Shown one piece after another: positions 8,613-18,796 of a stretch of 64,000 bases of DNA. Origin of the DNA: Nitrospirota bacterium (GTDB taxonomy: Bacteria > JACPQY01); NCBI GenBank assembly GCA_016180645.1, contig JACPAV010000017.1:13931-77930 (forward strand), written 5' to 3'. Under the pieces are notes generated by a model. The model made no database searches. It was not told where the DNA came from and worked only from the letters and a program-made list of their open reading frames with translations. Positions within the stretch are counted from its first letter, which is position 1. Every line of letters starts with the position of its first letter. The translations under genes were made by a program, and so were the position numbers.

Positions 8613-9164
8613 GTGGCGGAATCGCAGGAAAAGCCGGGCGAAGGATTCAGAGTCGTCGATCGCCGATACAAGACTTTTGTGGACGAGGGCAAGTCGTTGG
8701 AAGAGGCCCCGAAACCCGCCCCGGCCATGCCTGTTTCGCGTCCCGCTGCCGTGGCCCCGAAATCGGATCCCGTGTCGGTGGTGCAAGCGGCTGCCCGAAC
8801 GGAACCGGCGACCTCCAGGATGGGGGAAGTGCCGCGGGAGGGCAGGAGCCCGGAGCGGCCCGCGCAGGCGCCTGTGCCGTCGTCGGTTCAGACCCCCGGC
8901 TACAAGAGATCCCCCGAGATTACATTCGATGGCTTTGTTCGATCGCTCTACACCCAGATCATGATTCAGTTGGGGCTGGTGGAGAATCCCCTCTCCTCCG
9001 AGATGGAGGTTGACGTTGAAGGGGCGAAACAAACCATCGACATTTTGGATCTGCTGAAAGAGAAGACCAAGGGAAACCTGGCCCGACAGGAGGAGCAAGT
9101 GATTACGGAAGCATTGACCGCATCGAGATTGGCCTATGTGGAAACAACCAAGCGCCGCCGATAG
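8613..9164 (+). CDS. DUF1844 domain protein
   Basis: 183 residues from GTG at 8613. The N-terminal 100 residues are Pro/Ala-rich and probably disordered. The C-terminal 75 residues form the DUF1844 helical domain: FDGFVRSLYTQIMIQLGL, then NPLSSEMEVDVEGAKQTID and ILDLLKEKTKGNL. The family is common in Desulfobacterota, Myxococcota and Acidobacteriota and has no known activity. It sits 15 bp after the beta-barrel gene and abuts the HtrA gene, so co-transcription is likely. Confidence 0.85.
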   Translation: MAESQEKPGEGFRVVDRRYKTFVDEGKSLEEAPKPAPAMPVSRPAAVAPKSDPVSVVQAAARTEPATSRMGEVPREGRSPERPAQAPVPSSVQTPGYKRSPEITFDGFVRSLYTQIMIQLGLVENPLSSEMEVDVEGAKQTIDILDLLKEKTKGNLARQEEQVITEALTASRLAYVETTKRRR

Positions 9165-9168
9165 CCGA

Positions 9169-10752
9169 ATGCGGCCGGAAGGCAGAGGTTCTCGGCGGGT
9201 GGGCCATCGCGCCCTCGTGGGCGCCCTGGTCAGTCTCATTTCGTTCGGCGCCTTTACTTCCTGCAAAGACGCCGGATTCCAAAAGGATTTCTGGCCGAAA
9301 TTCTTGAAACGGGACGGACAGGCGGAACGGCCCTCGTACCTCCCCAAGTCGGAGGCTCGGGCGGAATCGCCGTCCTCGGGGTCCGCAGCGGCTCTGACAC
9401 TCCCCGATTTTGTGAAGCTGGCCGAAGCACTCGATCCCTGCGTGGTCAATATCAGCAGCACCACGACTGCCAAAGGCGGTCGGAAGCAGTTCCGGTTTCA
9501 GGTCCCCGAAAACGATCCGTTCCACGATTTCATGGAGCGCTATTTCAACATGCCGGACATGCCGCCTGAACAACAGAAATCCCAATCGCTCGGCAGCGGG
9601 ATCATCATCAGCGAGGAGGGATACATCCTGACCAACAATCACGTGGTCGATGGCGCCGACAAGATCCGCGTGCGGCGAAGTGACAATGAGAAGGAAGTGG
9701 AGGCGATGGTCAAAGGAACGGACCCCAAGACGGACATCGCGCTTCTCAAGATCGAGGGGAACGGGTATTCGGTTTGTCCGCTCGGGGACTCCACCGGCAT
9801 GAAAGTGGGCGAATGGGTGATGGCGATCGGCAATCCGTTCGGATTCAGCCATACCGTCACGGTGGGTGTCGTGAGCGCCTTGGGTCGCCACAATCTGGAT
9901 CTGTCGGGATCGGCGCCCACCTATCAGAACTTCATCCAGACCGACGCGGCGATCAATCCAGGAAATTCCGGCGGTCCGCTGATCAACACACACGGCGAAG
10001 TCGTCGGATTGAACACCGCCATTTACACCCGGTCGGGCGGAAGCATGGGCATTGGTTTCGCCATCCCCATCAACATGGCCAAGCAGGTCATTCCCCAGCT
10101 TCGAGAGAAAGGGAAGGTGGTTCGGGCGTGGCTGGGGGTTCTCATCCAGCGCGTGACTCCCGAAATCGCGGAGAGCCTTGGGTTGGACAGGCCCGAGGGC
10201 GCGCTCGTGTCCAAGGTGATGGACGGCAGTCCCGCCGCGAAGGCGGGAATCCAGCGTCAGGATGTCATCGTCGAGTTTGAGCACGATCGAATCAAGGAGT
10301 GGAACGAGCTCCCCAACCGAGTGGCGATGATGGAGGTGGGCAAGAGCGTGTCCGTGCGGGTCGTGCGGAACAAGCGCGAGAAGGATTTCCAGGTGAAATT
10401 GGCGGAATTGCCGGATGCCGCACCGGTGGCGGCCCCCGAGGAGGGGAAACCCGAATCGATGCTCGGCCTTCAGGTCGAGCAAATTACGCCCGAGAGCGCT
10501 CAGGAGTATGGGTTGGAAGCCGAAGAATCGGGAGTCGGCGTGTTGGAGGTGGAACCGGGCAGTGTGGCCGACGAGGCAGGCCTGCGAAAAGGCGACGTGA
10601 TTGTGGAGGTCGGCCGTCGAGACATCAAGACCGTGTCCGACCTCAAGCGCGCATTCGATGAGGCCCAGAAATCGGGCAAACCCGCTTTGGTCCTGGTTCG
10701 ACGCGGAGAGGCTACGCTCTATCTGACGCTGGAGGCCAGGAAGAAGAAATAG
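9169..10752 (+). CDS. Do/DegP-type periplasmic serine protease (HtrA), lipoprotein-like N-terminus
   Basis: 527 residues from ATG 9169, just after the DUF1844 stop; an ATG at 9136 is an alternative that overlaps it. The N-terminus has a basic/hydrophobic signal with a lipobox-like FGAFTSC, so it may be lipid-anchored. The trypsin-like domain carries the triad H158 (NNHVVDGAD), D189 ([10 protein letters not shown]) and S267 (NPGNSGGPL). Two PDZ domains follow ([20 protein letters not shown] and [20 protein letters not shown]). DegP-type enzymes degrade or refold damaged envelope proteins. Placement directly before clpB makes a two-compartment protein quality-control cluster. Confidence 0.95.
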   Translation: MRPEGRGSRRVGHRALVGALVSLISFGAFTSCKDAGFQKDFWPKFLKRDGQAERPSYLPKSEARAESPSSGSAAALTLPDFVKLAEALDPCVVNISSTTTAKGGRKQFRFQVPENDPFHDFMERYFNMPDMPPEQQKSQSLGSGIIISEEGYILTNNHVVDGADKIRVRRSDNEKEVEAMVKGTDPKTDIALLKIEGNGYSVCPLGDSTGMKVGEWVMAIGNPFGFSHTVTVGVVSALGRHNLDLSGSAPTYQNFIQTDAAINPGNSGGPLINTHGEVVGLNTAIYTRSGGSMGIGFAIPINMAKQVIPQLREKGKVVRAWLGVLIQRVTPEIAESLGLDRPEGALVSKVMDGSPAAKAGIQRQDVIVEFEHDRIKEWNELPNRVAMMEVGKSVSVRVVRNKREKDFQVKLAELPDAAPVAAPEEGKPESMLGLQVEQITPESAQEYGLEAEESGVGVLEVEPGSVADEAGLRKGDVIVEVGRRDIKTVSDLKRAFDEAQKSGKPALVLVRRGEATLYLTLEARKKK

Positions 10753-10768
10753 TCCGACGCGGGCGACC

Positions 10769-13393
10769 ATGCGTTTTGAGAAACTGACGCTCAAGTCGCA
10801 GGAGGCCTTGGCTTCGGCGCGCGAGGTTGCCGAGAGGCACGACCACCAGGAGATCGACGTCGAGCACCTCCTCGACGCGCTCATCGCTCAGAAGGAAGGA
10901 CTCGTTCTCCCCGTCCTCCGCCAACTCGAAATCGATCCCGACGCCATCCTGGGCGACCTCGAGGGGCATCTCCGAGGGCGGCCGAAAGTGAAAGGCGCCG
11001 GCGCGGAGACCTTCATTTCCCAGCGGATGGGGCAGGTTCTCAACGGCGCTCAGCGCGAGGCGGAAAGACTGAAAGATGAGTTCGTCTCCACCGAGCACCT
11101 CCTCATCGCCATCGCGGAGGATGCGGGATTCGCGGGCGACCTGCTGCGCCGCCGCCGGGCGAACAAGGAAGTCATCTACCAGGCCCTCACGAAGCTTCGG
11201 GGCTCCCAGCGAGTGACGGATGCGAGTCCCGAGGAGAAATATGCGCCTTTGGAGCGCTACGCGCGGGACCTGACCATGGCGGCGGGTCGTGGCAAACTCG
11301 ATCCCGTCATCGGCCGGGACGAGGAAATTCGCCGGGTCATTCAGGTCTTGTCGCGGCGGACGAAGAACAATCCCGTGCTGATCGGGGAGCCGGGGGTCGG
11401 CAAGACCGCCATCGTGGAGGGACTGGCGCAGCGGATCGTGTCAGGCGACGTACCTGAGAGTCTTCGCGACAAGCGCATCCTCGCCCTTGACCTCGGGGCG
11501 TTGGTGGCCGGCGCGAAATACAGAGGCGAATTCGAGGATCGTCTGAAGGCGTTGCTGAAAGCGATCGAGGAGGCCTCGGGGAAGATCGTTCTCTTCATCG
11601 ACGAGCTGCACACGCTGGTCGGCGCAGGGGCGGCCGAAGGGGCGATCGACGCTTCCAACATGCTGAAGCCCATGCTGGCCCGCGGGGAATTGCACTGCAT
11701 CGGTGCCACGACACTCGATGAATATCGAAAGCATGTCGAGAAGGATGCGGCGCTTGAGCGACGGTTTCAGCCGGTTCACGTGGGCGAGCCGGGCGTGGAC
11801 GATACGATAGGCATCCTTCGGGGGCTGAAGGAAAAGTATGAAATCCACCACGGCGTCAAGATCACGGACGCGGCGTTGGTGGCTGCGGCCCAACTCTCCC
11901 ATCGATACATCGCCGACCGTTTTCTCCCCGACAAGGCGATCGACTTGATCGATGAAGCGGCCAGCCGACTCAAGATGGAAATCGACAGCATGCCCACGGA
12001 GATCGACGAACTTCAACGGAAGATCAATCAGTGGGAGGTCGAACGCCAGGCCCTCAAGAGGGACAAGGATGCGGATGCGAAAGGGAAGCTCTCCCGGATC
12101 GAGAAGGAACTCCAAAAGGCTCAGAAGGAGGTGGGCCGTCTCAAGAAGCACTGGGAGGAGGAAAAAAGGTTCATCTCGGAGATCCGCGGGGCGAAGGAGA
12201 AGATGGAGTCCCTCAAAACCGATGCGCAGAAAGCGGAACGGGAAGGGGATTGGAATAAAGCCGCTGAAATCCGGTACGGCCGGCTCACCGAACTTGCCAA
12301 GCAACTTGAAACCTCAACGCAGAAACTCACCGAGCTCCAAAAGAGCGGCCGCATGCTGAAGGAGGAGGTGGACCCGGAGGACGTTTCACAGGTTATTGCC
12401 AAATGGACGGGGATACCGGTGACCCGGCTGATGGAGACTGAGAAAGAGAAGTTGCTCCGCATGGAGGATCGACTCCGGGAGAGGGTGGTGGGGCAGGATG
12501 AGGCACTGGGTGCGGTGGCGGCCTCGATCCGGCGGGCGCGCGCCGGTTTGAAGGACCCGAATCGTCCCATCGGTTCGTTCCTGTTTCTAGGACCGACGGG
12601 CGTGGGGAAAACAGAGACCGCCCGCGCACTGGCCGAATTCCTGTTCGACTCCGAGCAGGCCATGGTGCGGCTGGACATGTCCGAGTACATGGAGAAACAC
12701 ACCGTGGCAAGACTCATCGGCGCTCCGCCCGGCTACGTGGGCTACGAGGAGGGAGGCCAACTCACCGAGGCCGTTCGCCGCCGGCCCTACTCCGTGATCC
12801 TTCTGGATGAGATTGAGAAGGCGCATGCGGACGTGTTCAATGTCCTTCTTCAAGTGCTGGACGACGGGAGGTTGACCGACGGCCAGGGCCGCACGGTCGA
12901 TTTCCGGAACGCCGTCGTCATCATGACCTCCAATATCGCCAGCCAGGAGATCGCTGATCTTCACGGTCGGGATCAGGAGTTGCGGAATGCCGTGCAGGTT
13001 GCCTTGAAAAACCATTTCCGTCCGGAGTTCCTCAACAGGGTGGATGACGTCGTCACCTATCACGGTCTTGAGCGAAAGGACCTTGAGCGGATCGTCGACA
13101 TCCAGTTGAGGTCGTTGGGACGGGTGCTCCGACCGAAGGCGATAACAATTGAGTTGACACCCAGTGGGCGCGAACTTATCATGGCCCGAGGCTATGAACC
13201 CGCCTACGGAGCACGTCCTTTGAAGCGGGCCATTCAGAAGTGGCTCATGGATCCTTTGGCCGCCGGGCTCATCTCCGGCGAAATCGAGGAGGGATCGGTG
13301 GTTCAGGTGGATGCCGATTCCCGACGGGAACGGCTTGTCTTCTCTGCGAAGAAGAAAGGTCGCGGGGGATCTAAACCGGGGGTCGAGGAGTAA
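10769..13393 (+). CDS. clpB: ATP-dependent disaggregase ClpB
   Basis: 874 residues, full length. Order: Clp_N repeats (about 1-145), AAA+ module 1 with Walker A GEPGVGKT and Walker [16 protein letters not shown], a long coiled-coil middle domain (about 400-520) that separates ClpB from ClpA/C, AAA+ module 2 with GPTGVGKTE and [11 protein letters not shown], and the D2-small domain. ClpB rescues aggregated cytoplasmic proteins together with DnaK. No ClpP-docking loop is evident, as expected. It follows the htrA-type gene by 16 bp and precedes a Crp-type regulator by 5 bp. Confidence 0.98.
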   Translation: MRFEKLTLKSQEALASAREVAERHDHQEIDVEHLLDALIAQKEGLVLPVLRQLEIDPDAILGDLEGHLRGRPKVKGAGAETFISQRMGQVLNGAQREAERLKDEFVSTEHLLIAIAEDAGFAGDLLRRRRANKEVIYQALTKLRGSQRVTDASPEEKYAPLERYARDLTMAAGRGKLDPVIGRDEEIRRVIQVLSRRTKNNPVLIGEPGVGKTAIVEGLAQRIVSGDVPESLRDKRILALDLGALVAGAKYRGEFEDRLKALLKAIEEASGKIVLFIDELHTLVGAGAAEGAIDASNMLKPMLARGELHCIGATTLDEYRKHVEKDAALERRFQPVHVGEPGVDDTIGILRGLKEKYEIHHGVKITDAALVAAAQLSHRYIADRFLPDKAIDLIDEAASRLKMEIDSMPTEIDELQRKINQWEVERQALKRDKDADAKGKLSRIEKELQKAQKEVGRLKKHWEEEKRFISEIRGAKEKMESLKTDAQKAEREGDWNKAAEIRYGRLTELAKQLETSTQKLTELQKSGRMLKEEVDPEDVSQVIAKWTGIPVTRLMETEKEKLLRMEDRLRERVVGQDEALGAVAASIRRARAGLKDPNRPIGSFLFLGPTGVGKTETARALAEFLFDSEQAMVRLDMSEYMEKHTVARLIGAPPGYVGYEEGGQLTEAVRRRPYSVILLDEIEKAHADVFNVLLQVLDDGRLTDGQGRTVDFRNAVVIMTSNIASQEIADLHGRDQELRNAVQVALKNHFRPEFLNRVDDVVTYHGLERKDLERIVDIQLRSLGRVLRPKAITIELTPSGRELIMARGYEPAYGARPLKRAIQKWLMDPLAAGLISGEIEEGSVVQVDADSRRERLVFSAKKKGRGGSKPGVEE

Positions 13394-13398
13394 TCACC

Positions 13399-14070
13399 AT
13401 GGTCAGCCCTGAAGCCCTCGGCCGGATTCCCATCTTCAACAACCTCACCCGCGAGCATCTGACCCTGCTCGCCCCGAGCATCAAGGAGCAGGAATTCAAG
13501 AAAGGCCGGATCATCGTTCACCAGGATGAAAAGGGATCGATCTTTTTCGTCATGGAGTCCGGCCTGGCGAAAGTCACGATGACCGGCAAGGAGGGGAAGG
13601 AGATCACGCTCTCGTACATCAAGCCGGGAGAATTCTTCGGCGAGATGGCCCTCTTGGACGGCCGGCCGCGGTCGGCCAGCGTAGTTGCCGTTGAAGACTC
13701 GGTGGTCATGGTTCTCACCCGGGACGAATTCCTGGGCTATGTCCGGCAGAATCCCGAAATCGGGATCAAGATGCTCGAAGTGCTGAGCGAACGGATCCGG
13801 TATGCCGACCAGAAGATCGGCCTCCTGACGCTTGCGGACGTGCAGTCAAAATTGGTTCACTACTTCATTCATTTGGCGAGCCGGTTGGGAGTCCCCACCG
13901 TGGATGGGATCCTGATCGAGAACCGCCCCACACATGAAGCGATGGCGGCTGAATTGGGAACGACTCGCGAGACCATCACCCGCGTGCTGGGGGATTTGAA
14001 GCGGAACGGCTACCTCAAGATCTCCCGCAAGACACTCCTCCTCTCCAACCGCCTCTTCATCAAGAAGTGA
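13399..14070 (+). CDS. Crp/Fnr-family transcriptional regulator
   Basis: 223 residues. The N-terminal cyclic-nucleotide-binding beta-roll shows GRIIVHQDEKGSIFFVMESG and PGEFFGEMALLDGRPRSASV, close to the phosphate-binding cassette of true CRP (GExALLxxxxRSAxV). A dimerisation helix and a winged HTH follow (EAMAAELGTTRETITRVLGDL). There is no N-terminal Cys cluster, so cAMP or a similar nucleotide is a better guess than O2 sensing. It is last in the clpB unit. CRP-type palindromes elsewhere in the window (38947 and 53922) are possible targets. Confidence 0.92.
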   Translation: MVSPEALGRIPIFNNLTREHLTLLAPSIKEQEFKKGRIIVHQDEKGSIFFVMESGLAKVTMTGKEGKEITLSYIKPGEFFGEMALLDGRPRSASVVAVEDSVVMVLTRDEFLGYVRQNPEIGIKMLEVLSERIRYADQKIGLLTLADVQSKLVHYFIHLASRLGVPTVDGILIENRPTHEAMAAELGTTRETITRVLGDLKRNGYLKISRKTLLLSNRLFIKK

Positions 14071-14085
14071 TCCGCCGCAGGCGCC

Positions 14086-14114
14086 GTCATCCTGAGCTGG
14101 GCGAAGGATCTCAG
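14086..14114 (+). repeat. Dispersed GTCATNCTGAGC-type repeat
   Basis: The sequence GTCATCCTGAGC followed by TGGGCGAAGGATCTCAG lies between the Crp gene and the convergent SRPBCC gene. Related copies are at 18726-18750 and, in frame inside lpxB, at 36388-36414. This is the well-known class of short extragenic repeats (GTCATTGCGAGCG...AAGCAATCT type) found in many bacterial genomes. Confidence 0.7.
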
Positions 14115-14115
14115 A

Positions 14116-14655
14116 CTACCCCTGCGGACCGCCCTCCAAGAGTTTCTTCAGGTTTGCCAACCCTTCATCGAAATCCTTCGCGATCATTCTCGGCATGAGA
14201 AGCGCGAAATACTTTCCAATCGGATTCTTCCCCACGTCGCCTTCATCCCGCCAAGTCACGGTTGTTCCTTCTCCTCCGGGGGTGAGCGTGAAGGAGCCTT
14301 TCATCCGATATTTTCCCTCTGAAATATCGAGGTCATAAACGACCTTCTGGGGCGGAACGGATTCCGTGAGCGTCATCGTTCCTTTTCCCATTTTCGGACT
14401 GTCCCACCGGGTGGCGGCGCCGACACCCTCCTCGGGTCCCTCGTAGGACATCGTCATCTGCGGGTCTTTTCCTTCCCAGGGCGACCACGCCTTCCAATTC
14501 TTGAAACTGTTGAGGTGGACGAAAATCGCCTCCGGCGGTGCCTTGATGACCGAGCTCCGTTCGACGCTCCACTGAGATGGAAGGAAGAAAGAGACGACGA
14601 AAAGGATGGCGACCAGCACGATGATACCCGTTGCGATTCGACGAACGGCATTCAT
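14116..14655 (-). CDS. SRPBCC (polyketide cyclase/START-like) family membrane-anchored protein
   Basis: 179 residues. One N-terminal membrane anchor (residues about 8-25, GIIVLVAILFVVSFFLP) is followed by an SRPBCC fold with WSVERSSVIKAPPEAIFVHL, the NWKAWSPW segment and DEGDVGKNPIGKYFALL near the end. Such proteins bind hydrophobic ligands in a deep pocket; many are annotated as polyketide cyclase-like without evidence. It stands alone, convergent with the Crp gene and downstream of an IS3 remnant. Ligand unknown. Confidence 0.85.
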   Translation of the reverse strand: MNAVRRIATGIIVLVAILFVVSFFLPSQWSVERSSVIKAPPEAIFVHLNSFKNWKAWSPWEGKDPQMTMSYEGPEEGVGAATRWDSPKMGKGTMTLTESVPPQKVVYDLDISEGKYRMKGSFTLTPGGEGTTVTWRDEGDVGKNPIGKYFALLMPRMIAKDFDEGLANLKKLLEGGPQG

Positions 14656-14849
14656 ATGGACCTCCCATAAGCTTATTCGAACGGCACTTTGGACCTTTTC
14701 CGCAGACCGTCAGTCCGCGATGGGGGCCAATTGCCCGTTTTGGACATTCTTGACACAGCGCGGGAGGGTGTCAACTGAGAATTCGGATAAATTCCCCAAC
14801 CATTCCGAGATCCTGAAACAAGTTCAGCTGACCTTCTCCCTTTGTTTGG

Positions 14850-15165
14850 TCCGGTTCGGTGAGCCCATTCGTCCAGCGCCTGGCTGATGAACTCCGGACC
14901 GTTGTCGGAAACGATGAAACGGGGTAGAGGTCGGGAGTGGGCGATTTCATCGAGAACGCGGGCGACCCGGTGCCGCCGATCGAGAAATCGACCTCGATCC
15001 GGGGGCACTCCCGCGTGAAGTCATCGCCCCGCGTCAGCATCTTGACCCGCTTGTGCGTAGTGAGCACGTCGGCCACGAAGTCCATAGGCTGCCTCAGACG
15101 TTTGGCCTCCGACACCGTCATCCCCTTATACTTCTTGCGCCAGGAATAAAAGGACCACCCCAGGT
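14850..15165 (-). pseudogene. IS3-family transposase remnant (orfA/orfB fused by internal deletion, frameshifted)
   Basis: The minus strand first reads FYSWRKKYKGMTVSEAKRLR, the N-terminal OrfA HTH region of IS3/IS407-type elements. It then jumps directly to MDFVADVLTTHKR and DDFTRECPRIEVD of the OrfB DDE core, so the rest of orfA and the start of orfB are deleted. Near 14975 the frame changes and continues as RFIVSDNGPEFISQALDEWA, the second-Asp block of the DDE domain. Nothing follows for the Glu motif. No terminal inverted repeats were seen. It is an inactive relic beside the tRNA-Phe gene. Confidence 0.8.
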
Positions 15166-15205
15166 CGGAGTGATGAGCGAAACTCCTAACTCTCTGAAAT
15201 CACCG

Positions 15206-15278
15206 TGCCAGGGGACGGAATCGAACCGCCGACGCACGCCTTTTCAGGGCGTCGCTCTACCATCTGAGCTACCCCGGC
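15206..15278 (-). tRNA. tRNA-Phe (GAA)
   Basis: On the minus strand a 73-nt cloverleaf can be folded: acceptor GCCGGGG paired with CCCTGGC, D-arm GCTC/GAGC, anticodon stem ACGCC/GGCGT around loop CTGAAAA (anticodon GAA), and T-arm GGCGG TTCGATT CCGTC with one imperfect pair. The discriminator is A and no CCA is encoded. It lies between an IS3 relic and an unassigned stretch, a typical integration neighbourhood. Confidence 0.95.
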
Positions 15279-15891
15279 ACCGCAGTAATTCCCGCAACTT
15301 AGCCTATTTCTCTCGCTGTGGCCGACTCCGGCACGGAGTAATTGCGGAGTACTTCGCGCACCAGTTATACCTGACCGGGGGGCCTTTTCAAGACCCTTCC
15401 GTCACGAATTATCAGTGGCATCAGCCCGGTGTGTATGACTCGAAGTGGCAAATCGATTTGACTTCCCCGTCGCACCAAGCGGTCATTGGCGGCATGAAGC
15501 GCGAGGTCGAGAACTCAGAAGCGAAACTGCCGGAGCGGGTTCGATTCGTAGCTTTCACCGACCCCCACGTTTCGGTGGAGTCTGCCCCGAAGATCGTGGT
15601 GCCGGCTCGGGAGCGCAAGGACGAATCCCTCGTCTGCGCCGGCGACTTCAGCCAAGAACTCAACAACTGGGATCCCCGCGCCAGGGTACAGGGCAAATTC
15701 CGCGACTCAATCTCCACCCAGGGACCCCGGCGAGTCATCCACCATTGCCGAGTGCGATCAGGTGGGGGTGCTCAGCCGCGGGGAACTCGTAAAGAACATG
15801 ACGGGCGAGGAGTTCCGTCGCCAACTCCCGGATGGCCGGGAAAATCGGCTTTCCATGCCGACCCCGGGCGCGTAGAATACGCGTCCTCCCC
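15279..15891 (+). other. Unassigned stretch between tRNA-Phe and trkA, with protein-like fragments
   Basis: About 610 bp with no intact gene. Two plus-strand frames look protein-like but do not connect: about 15410-15700 (reads FVAFTDPHVSVESAPKIVV and DFSQELNNWDPRARVQGKF) and 15630-15875 (reads ECDQVGVLSRGELVKNMTG and EEFRRQLPDGRENRLS, ending with TAG at 15873). I recognise neither. Frame switches suggest a decayed gene brought in next to the tRNA, but this is inference. Confidence 0.4.
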
Positions 15892-17229
15892 ATGAACATC
15901 ATCGTTGCCGGACTGGGCGAGGTGGGATTCCACCTCGTGAGGCGGTTGTACAAGCAGGGGCACAATATCAGCGCGGTGGACGCCGATGAGGAAAAGACCC
16001 GCCGCGTAACCGCCGAGATGGACGTTAAGATCGTCCGCGGCCATGCCGCGAGCGCAAAGACGCTCCAACAGGCGGGATGCGCCCAGGCGGATCTTCTCCT
16101 CGCGGTCACGGACCACGATGAAGTCAACCTGGTCACCTGCTTCCATGGGAAGCATCTGGGTGCGAAAAAGAGCGTGGCGAGGGTCAAACGCATGGACCGC
16201 CTTCTCTCACGCCGAAATACCTATCGGGAAGAAATGGGCATCGATCTCTTGGTCAGCCCGTCGGGACTGACGGTGACCGAAATTCTCAAAATCATCCGCG
16301 ACCCGGCGGCGGTCGCCGTGGAAAATTTCGCCGAGGGAAAGATCACGGTCCGTCGTTTCAAACTTCCGGAGGATTCGGCGTGGGCCTCCCGGAGGCTGCA
16401 GGACATTCAGGAGTTCCGGGACACCATCGTGGCCCTGGTGACCCGGAGCGGGAAGAGTTTCGTCCCGACCGGAACGGATACGTTGAAGGCCGCGGACTAC
16501 GCCTGCATCGTATCCACCCCGGCCCGGATGCAGGAGCTTGAGAAAGAAGTGGGCTTCAAGAATGGCGGCCCGAACCGGGTGATGATCGTCGGGGGGGGGA
16601 CGATCGGGGTGGGACTGGCCATGGGGCTGGAGGCCCTCGATGCGCGCGTCAAACTGATCGACAACCAGAAATCCCAGTGCGAAAAAGTTCTGGAGCGGGT
16701 CAAGCGCACGGAGGTGATTCACGGGGACGGCCTGGACCTCAGTCTGCTGAAAGAGGAAAACGTCGGATCCATGAATGTATTCGTGGCCTCTACGTCCAAG
16801 GATGAGACGAACCTCATGGCGTCCCTTCTCGCGAAACAATATGGCGTGCCCCGGGTGGTGGCCATCCTCCAATCGGTGGACAATGCTGTCATGGGTGAGA
16901 AACTGGGAATCGATTGTGCCTTCACACCCGCCGTTCTGGCGGCCGACCGCCTGTATCAATACATCATGCGCGCCCAGGTCCATGGGGTGACGTCCATCGC
17001 GGAAGGGGAGGCGGAAGTCCTCGAAATGCAGGTTCCGCCCCGATCCCCGGCCACGCATCATCCGCTCTCGAAGGTGAATTTCCCGAAGGGAAGTCTCGTG
17101 GGGGCGGTCATCCGTCACGGCGACGTAATCCTGCCCGGCGGGAGCACCCAGCTTGCCGAGGGAGATACGGTCATTCTTTTTGCCCTCACCGATGTCGCCG
17201 AGAAGGCCGAAAAGCTGATCCACGGGTAG
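15892..17229 (+). CDS. trkA: Trk potassium uptake regulatory protein TrkA
   Basis: 445 residues from ATG 15892. The longer in-frame ATG at 15832 would add a basic segment foreign to the family. Two Rossmann RCK_N domains are visible: IIVAGLGEVGFHLVRRL at the start and VMIVGGGTIGVGLAMGLEAL around residue 228. Each is followed by an RCK_C domain; the second ends with a GDTVILFALTD-type strand. TrkA binds NAD(H)/nucleotides and gates the TrkH channel. trkH follows after 23 bp. A run of nine G at 16591-16599 codes for the second glycine motif and stays in frame. Confidence 0.96.
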   Translation: MNIIVAGLGEVGFHLVRRLYKQGHNISAVDADEEKTRRVTAEMDVKIVRGHAASAKTLQQAGCAQADLLLAVTDHDEVNLVTCFHGKHLGAKKSVARVKRMDRLLSRRNTYREEMGIDLLVSPSGLTVTEILKIIRDPAAVAVENFAEGKITVRRFKLPEDSAWASRRLQDIQEFRDTIVALVTRSGKSFVPTGTDTLKAADYACIVSTPARMQELEKEVGFKNGGPNRVMIVGGGTIGVGLAMGLEALDARVKLIDNQKSQCEKVLERVKRTEVIHGDGLDLSLLKEENVGSMNVFVASTSKDETNLMASLLAKQYGVPRVVAILQSVDNAVMGEKLGIDCAFTPAVLAADRLYQYIMRAQVHGVTSIAEGEAEVLEMQVPPRSPATHHPLSKVNFPKGSLVGAVIRHGDVILPGGSTQLAEGDTVILFALTDVAEKAEKLIHG

Positions 17230-17252
17230 CCCCCGCTCTGTAGCTTGACCCC

Positions 17253-18707
17253 ATGAATATTTGGGCGGTAAGCCACCATATCGGAATTCTCCTGGTGGGA
17301 TTCTGTGTGTTGCCGGCCGCAGGGTTCATTTTCGCGCTTGCGAAAGGTGAGCCGACGGTCGCCCGCGCGTTCGCGCTGACCGGCGCGCTCTCGGCGGGGA
17401 TCGGCGGGCTTTTGTATCTGCTCTCGCGCCGCCCGGCGGGAAATGAGCCTCTTCGCCGGCGGGAGGCGCTCGCCCTGGTGCCGCTGGCATGGCTGGCAGG
17501 CTCCCTCCTCGCCGCGGTGCCTTTCGTGGCCTCCGGGCACACGGGATGGGTGGATGCAATCTTCGAAACGGTGAGCGGATTCACCACCACCGGGGCGAGC
17601 ATTTTCCGCGATGTGGAAATCCTGCCCTCCGGCATCCTTCTCTGGCGGGCGTTGCTCCAATGGGTCGGGGGCATCGGGATCGTCGTCTTGTTCGTCGCGG
17701 TTTTTCCCGGCCTGGGTGTCGGCGGGAAGCATATGTTTCTTGCGGAGGCTCCCGGACCCGAGCAGGAAGGGTTCCTTCCGCGCATTCGTTCAACGGCGAT
17801 ACGTGTGGGGTGGGTCTACCTGGCCATCAGCGTACTCGGGGTGTTCGGCCTCTGGATGGCCGGAATGGGCGTGTTCGATGCGATCTGTCACATGATGGCC
17901 ACACTCTCGACCGGCGGATACTCGACGCGGAACGCCAGTATCGGCGGGTTCCCAGGACCGTGGATTCCCTGGGTCACCATCCTGATCATGGCAGCCGGGG
18001 GAACCAACCTGGGTCTCTTCTATCGTATGGCCACTGGCGCCAAGCGGGTCTTCGCCGGCAATTCTGAGTTCAAATGGTACTTGGGAATCCTTATCACGGC
18101 CTCTCTTCTTCTCGCGGGCGACAACTGGCTCAAGGGGCACAACGACGGATTTGGGAGCGCACTGACGGACGGAGTCTTCACCGCCGTGTCCATCCAGACC
18201 ACATCCGGATTCGCCACAAGCGACTTCCACCTCTGGTCCTCCTTCGGGAAGTGCATTCTCCTGGTGCTCATGTTCATCGGGGCCTGCTCCGGTTCGACGG
18301 GCGGCGGGTTCAAGGTGCTGCGCTTGGCCGTGGTGGTCAAGGCCGCATTTCATGAAACCCTCCGCTCCCTGAATCCCAACAAGGTGACTCTCGTCAAGAT
18401 TGATGACCACGGCATCAGCCCCGAAATCCGTGAGGCCGTCCTTGGGGTGCTTGTTTTCTACCTTGGCACAGTCGCGCTGTCGATGCTCCTGGTCTCGGCG
18501 GCCGGCCTCGACCTGGAATCTGCCATCAGCGGCACGTTCGCCACGGTCGGAAATGTGGGCCCGGGTTTCGCCGTGATCGGACCTGCGTCAAACTATGCCG
18601 ACGTGCCGGTGGCGGCCAAGCTGGTCTTTATTGTGGACATGCTGCTGGGTCGATTGGAATTCTATCCCCTGCTGGTTCTTTTCCACCCGGCGCTCTGGAG
18701 GAAATGA
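17253..18707 (+). CDS. trkH: Trk-type potassium transporter membrane subunit TrkH
   Basis: 484 residues with about ten hydrophobic helices. All four pore-loop filters of the KtrB/TrkH fold can be read: ETVSGFTTTGAS, ATLSTGGYSTRNAS, QTTSGFATSDF and ATVGNVGPGFAVIG. The C-terminal LGRLEFYPLLVLFHPALWR is also a family hallmark. TrkH moves K+ across the inner membrane under TrkA control; trkA lies directly upstream, so the pair makes a complete uptake system. Confidence 0.97.
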   Translation: MNIWAVSHHIGILLVGFCVLPAAGFIFALAKGEPTVARAFALTGALSAGIGGLLYLLSRRPAGNEPLRRREALALVPLAWLAGSLLAAVPFVASGHTGWVDAIFETVSGFTTTGASIFRDVEILPSGILLWRALLQWVGGIGIVVLFVAVFPGLGVGGKHMFLAEAPGPEQEGFLPRIRSTAIRVGWVYLAISVLGVFGLWMAGMGVFDAICHMMATLSTGGYSTRNASIGGFPGPWIPWVTILIMAAGGTNLGLFYRMATGAKRVFAGNSEFKWYLGILITASLLLAGDNWLKGHNDGFGSALTDGVFTAVSIQTTSGFATSDFHLWSSFGKCILLVLMFIGACSGSTGGGFKVLRLAVVVKAAFHETLRSLNPNKVTLVKIDDHGISPEIREAVLGVLVFYLGTVALSMLLVSAAGLDLESAISGTFATVGNVGPGFAVIGPASNYADVPVAAKLVFIVDMLLGRLEFYPLLVLFHPALWRK

Positions 18708-18725
18708 CCTGCCGGCGGCAGGCGA

Positions 18726-18750
18726 GTCATTCTGAGCGCAGCGAAGGATC
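18726..18750 (+). repeat. Dispersed GTCATTCTGAGCG-type repeat
   Basis: GTCATTCTGAGCGCAGCG then AAGGATC lies in the 89-bp gap between trkH and the zinc-ribbon gene, preceded by a CTGCCGGCGGCAGG palindrome at about 18710-18723. It is the same short repeat class as at 14086-14114 and 36388-36414. It probably acts only as an extragenic palindrome. Confidence 0.65.
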
Positions 18751-18796
18751 GCGTATCATTTGGTCAACGGAGTGCGACGGGAGTAGAATCGCCCGC

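Noticed and set aside
9103-10884. Long minus-strand open frame opposite the HtrA gene
   Set aside because: Antisense shadow of a well-conserved protease; no recognisable protein features.
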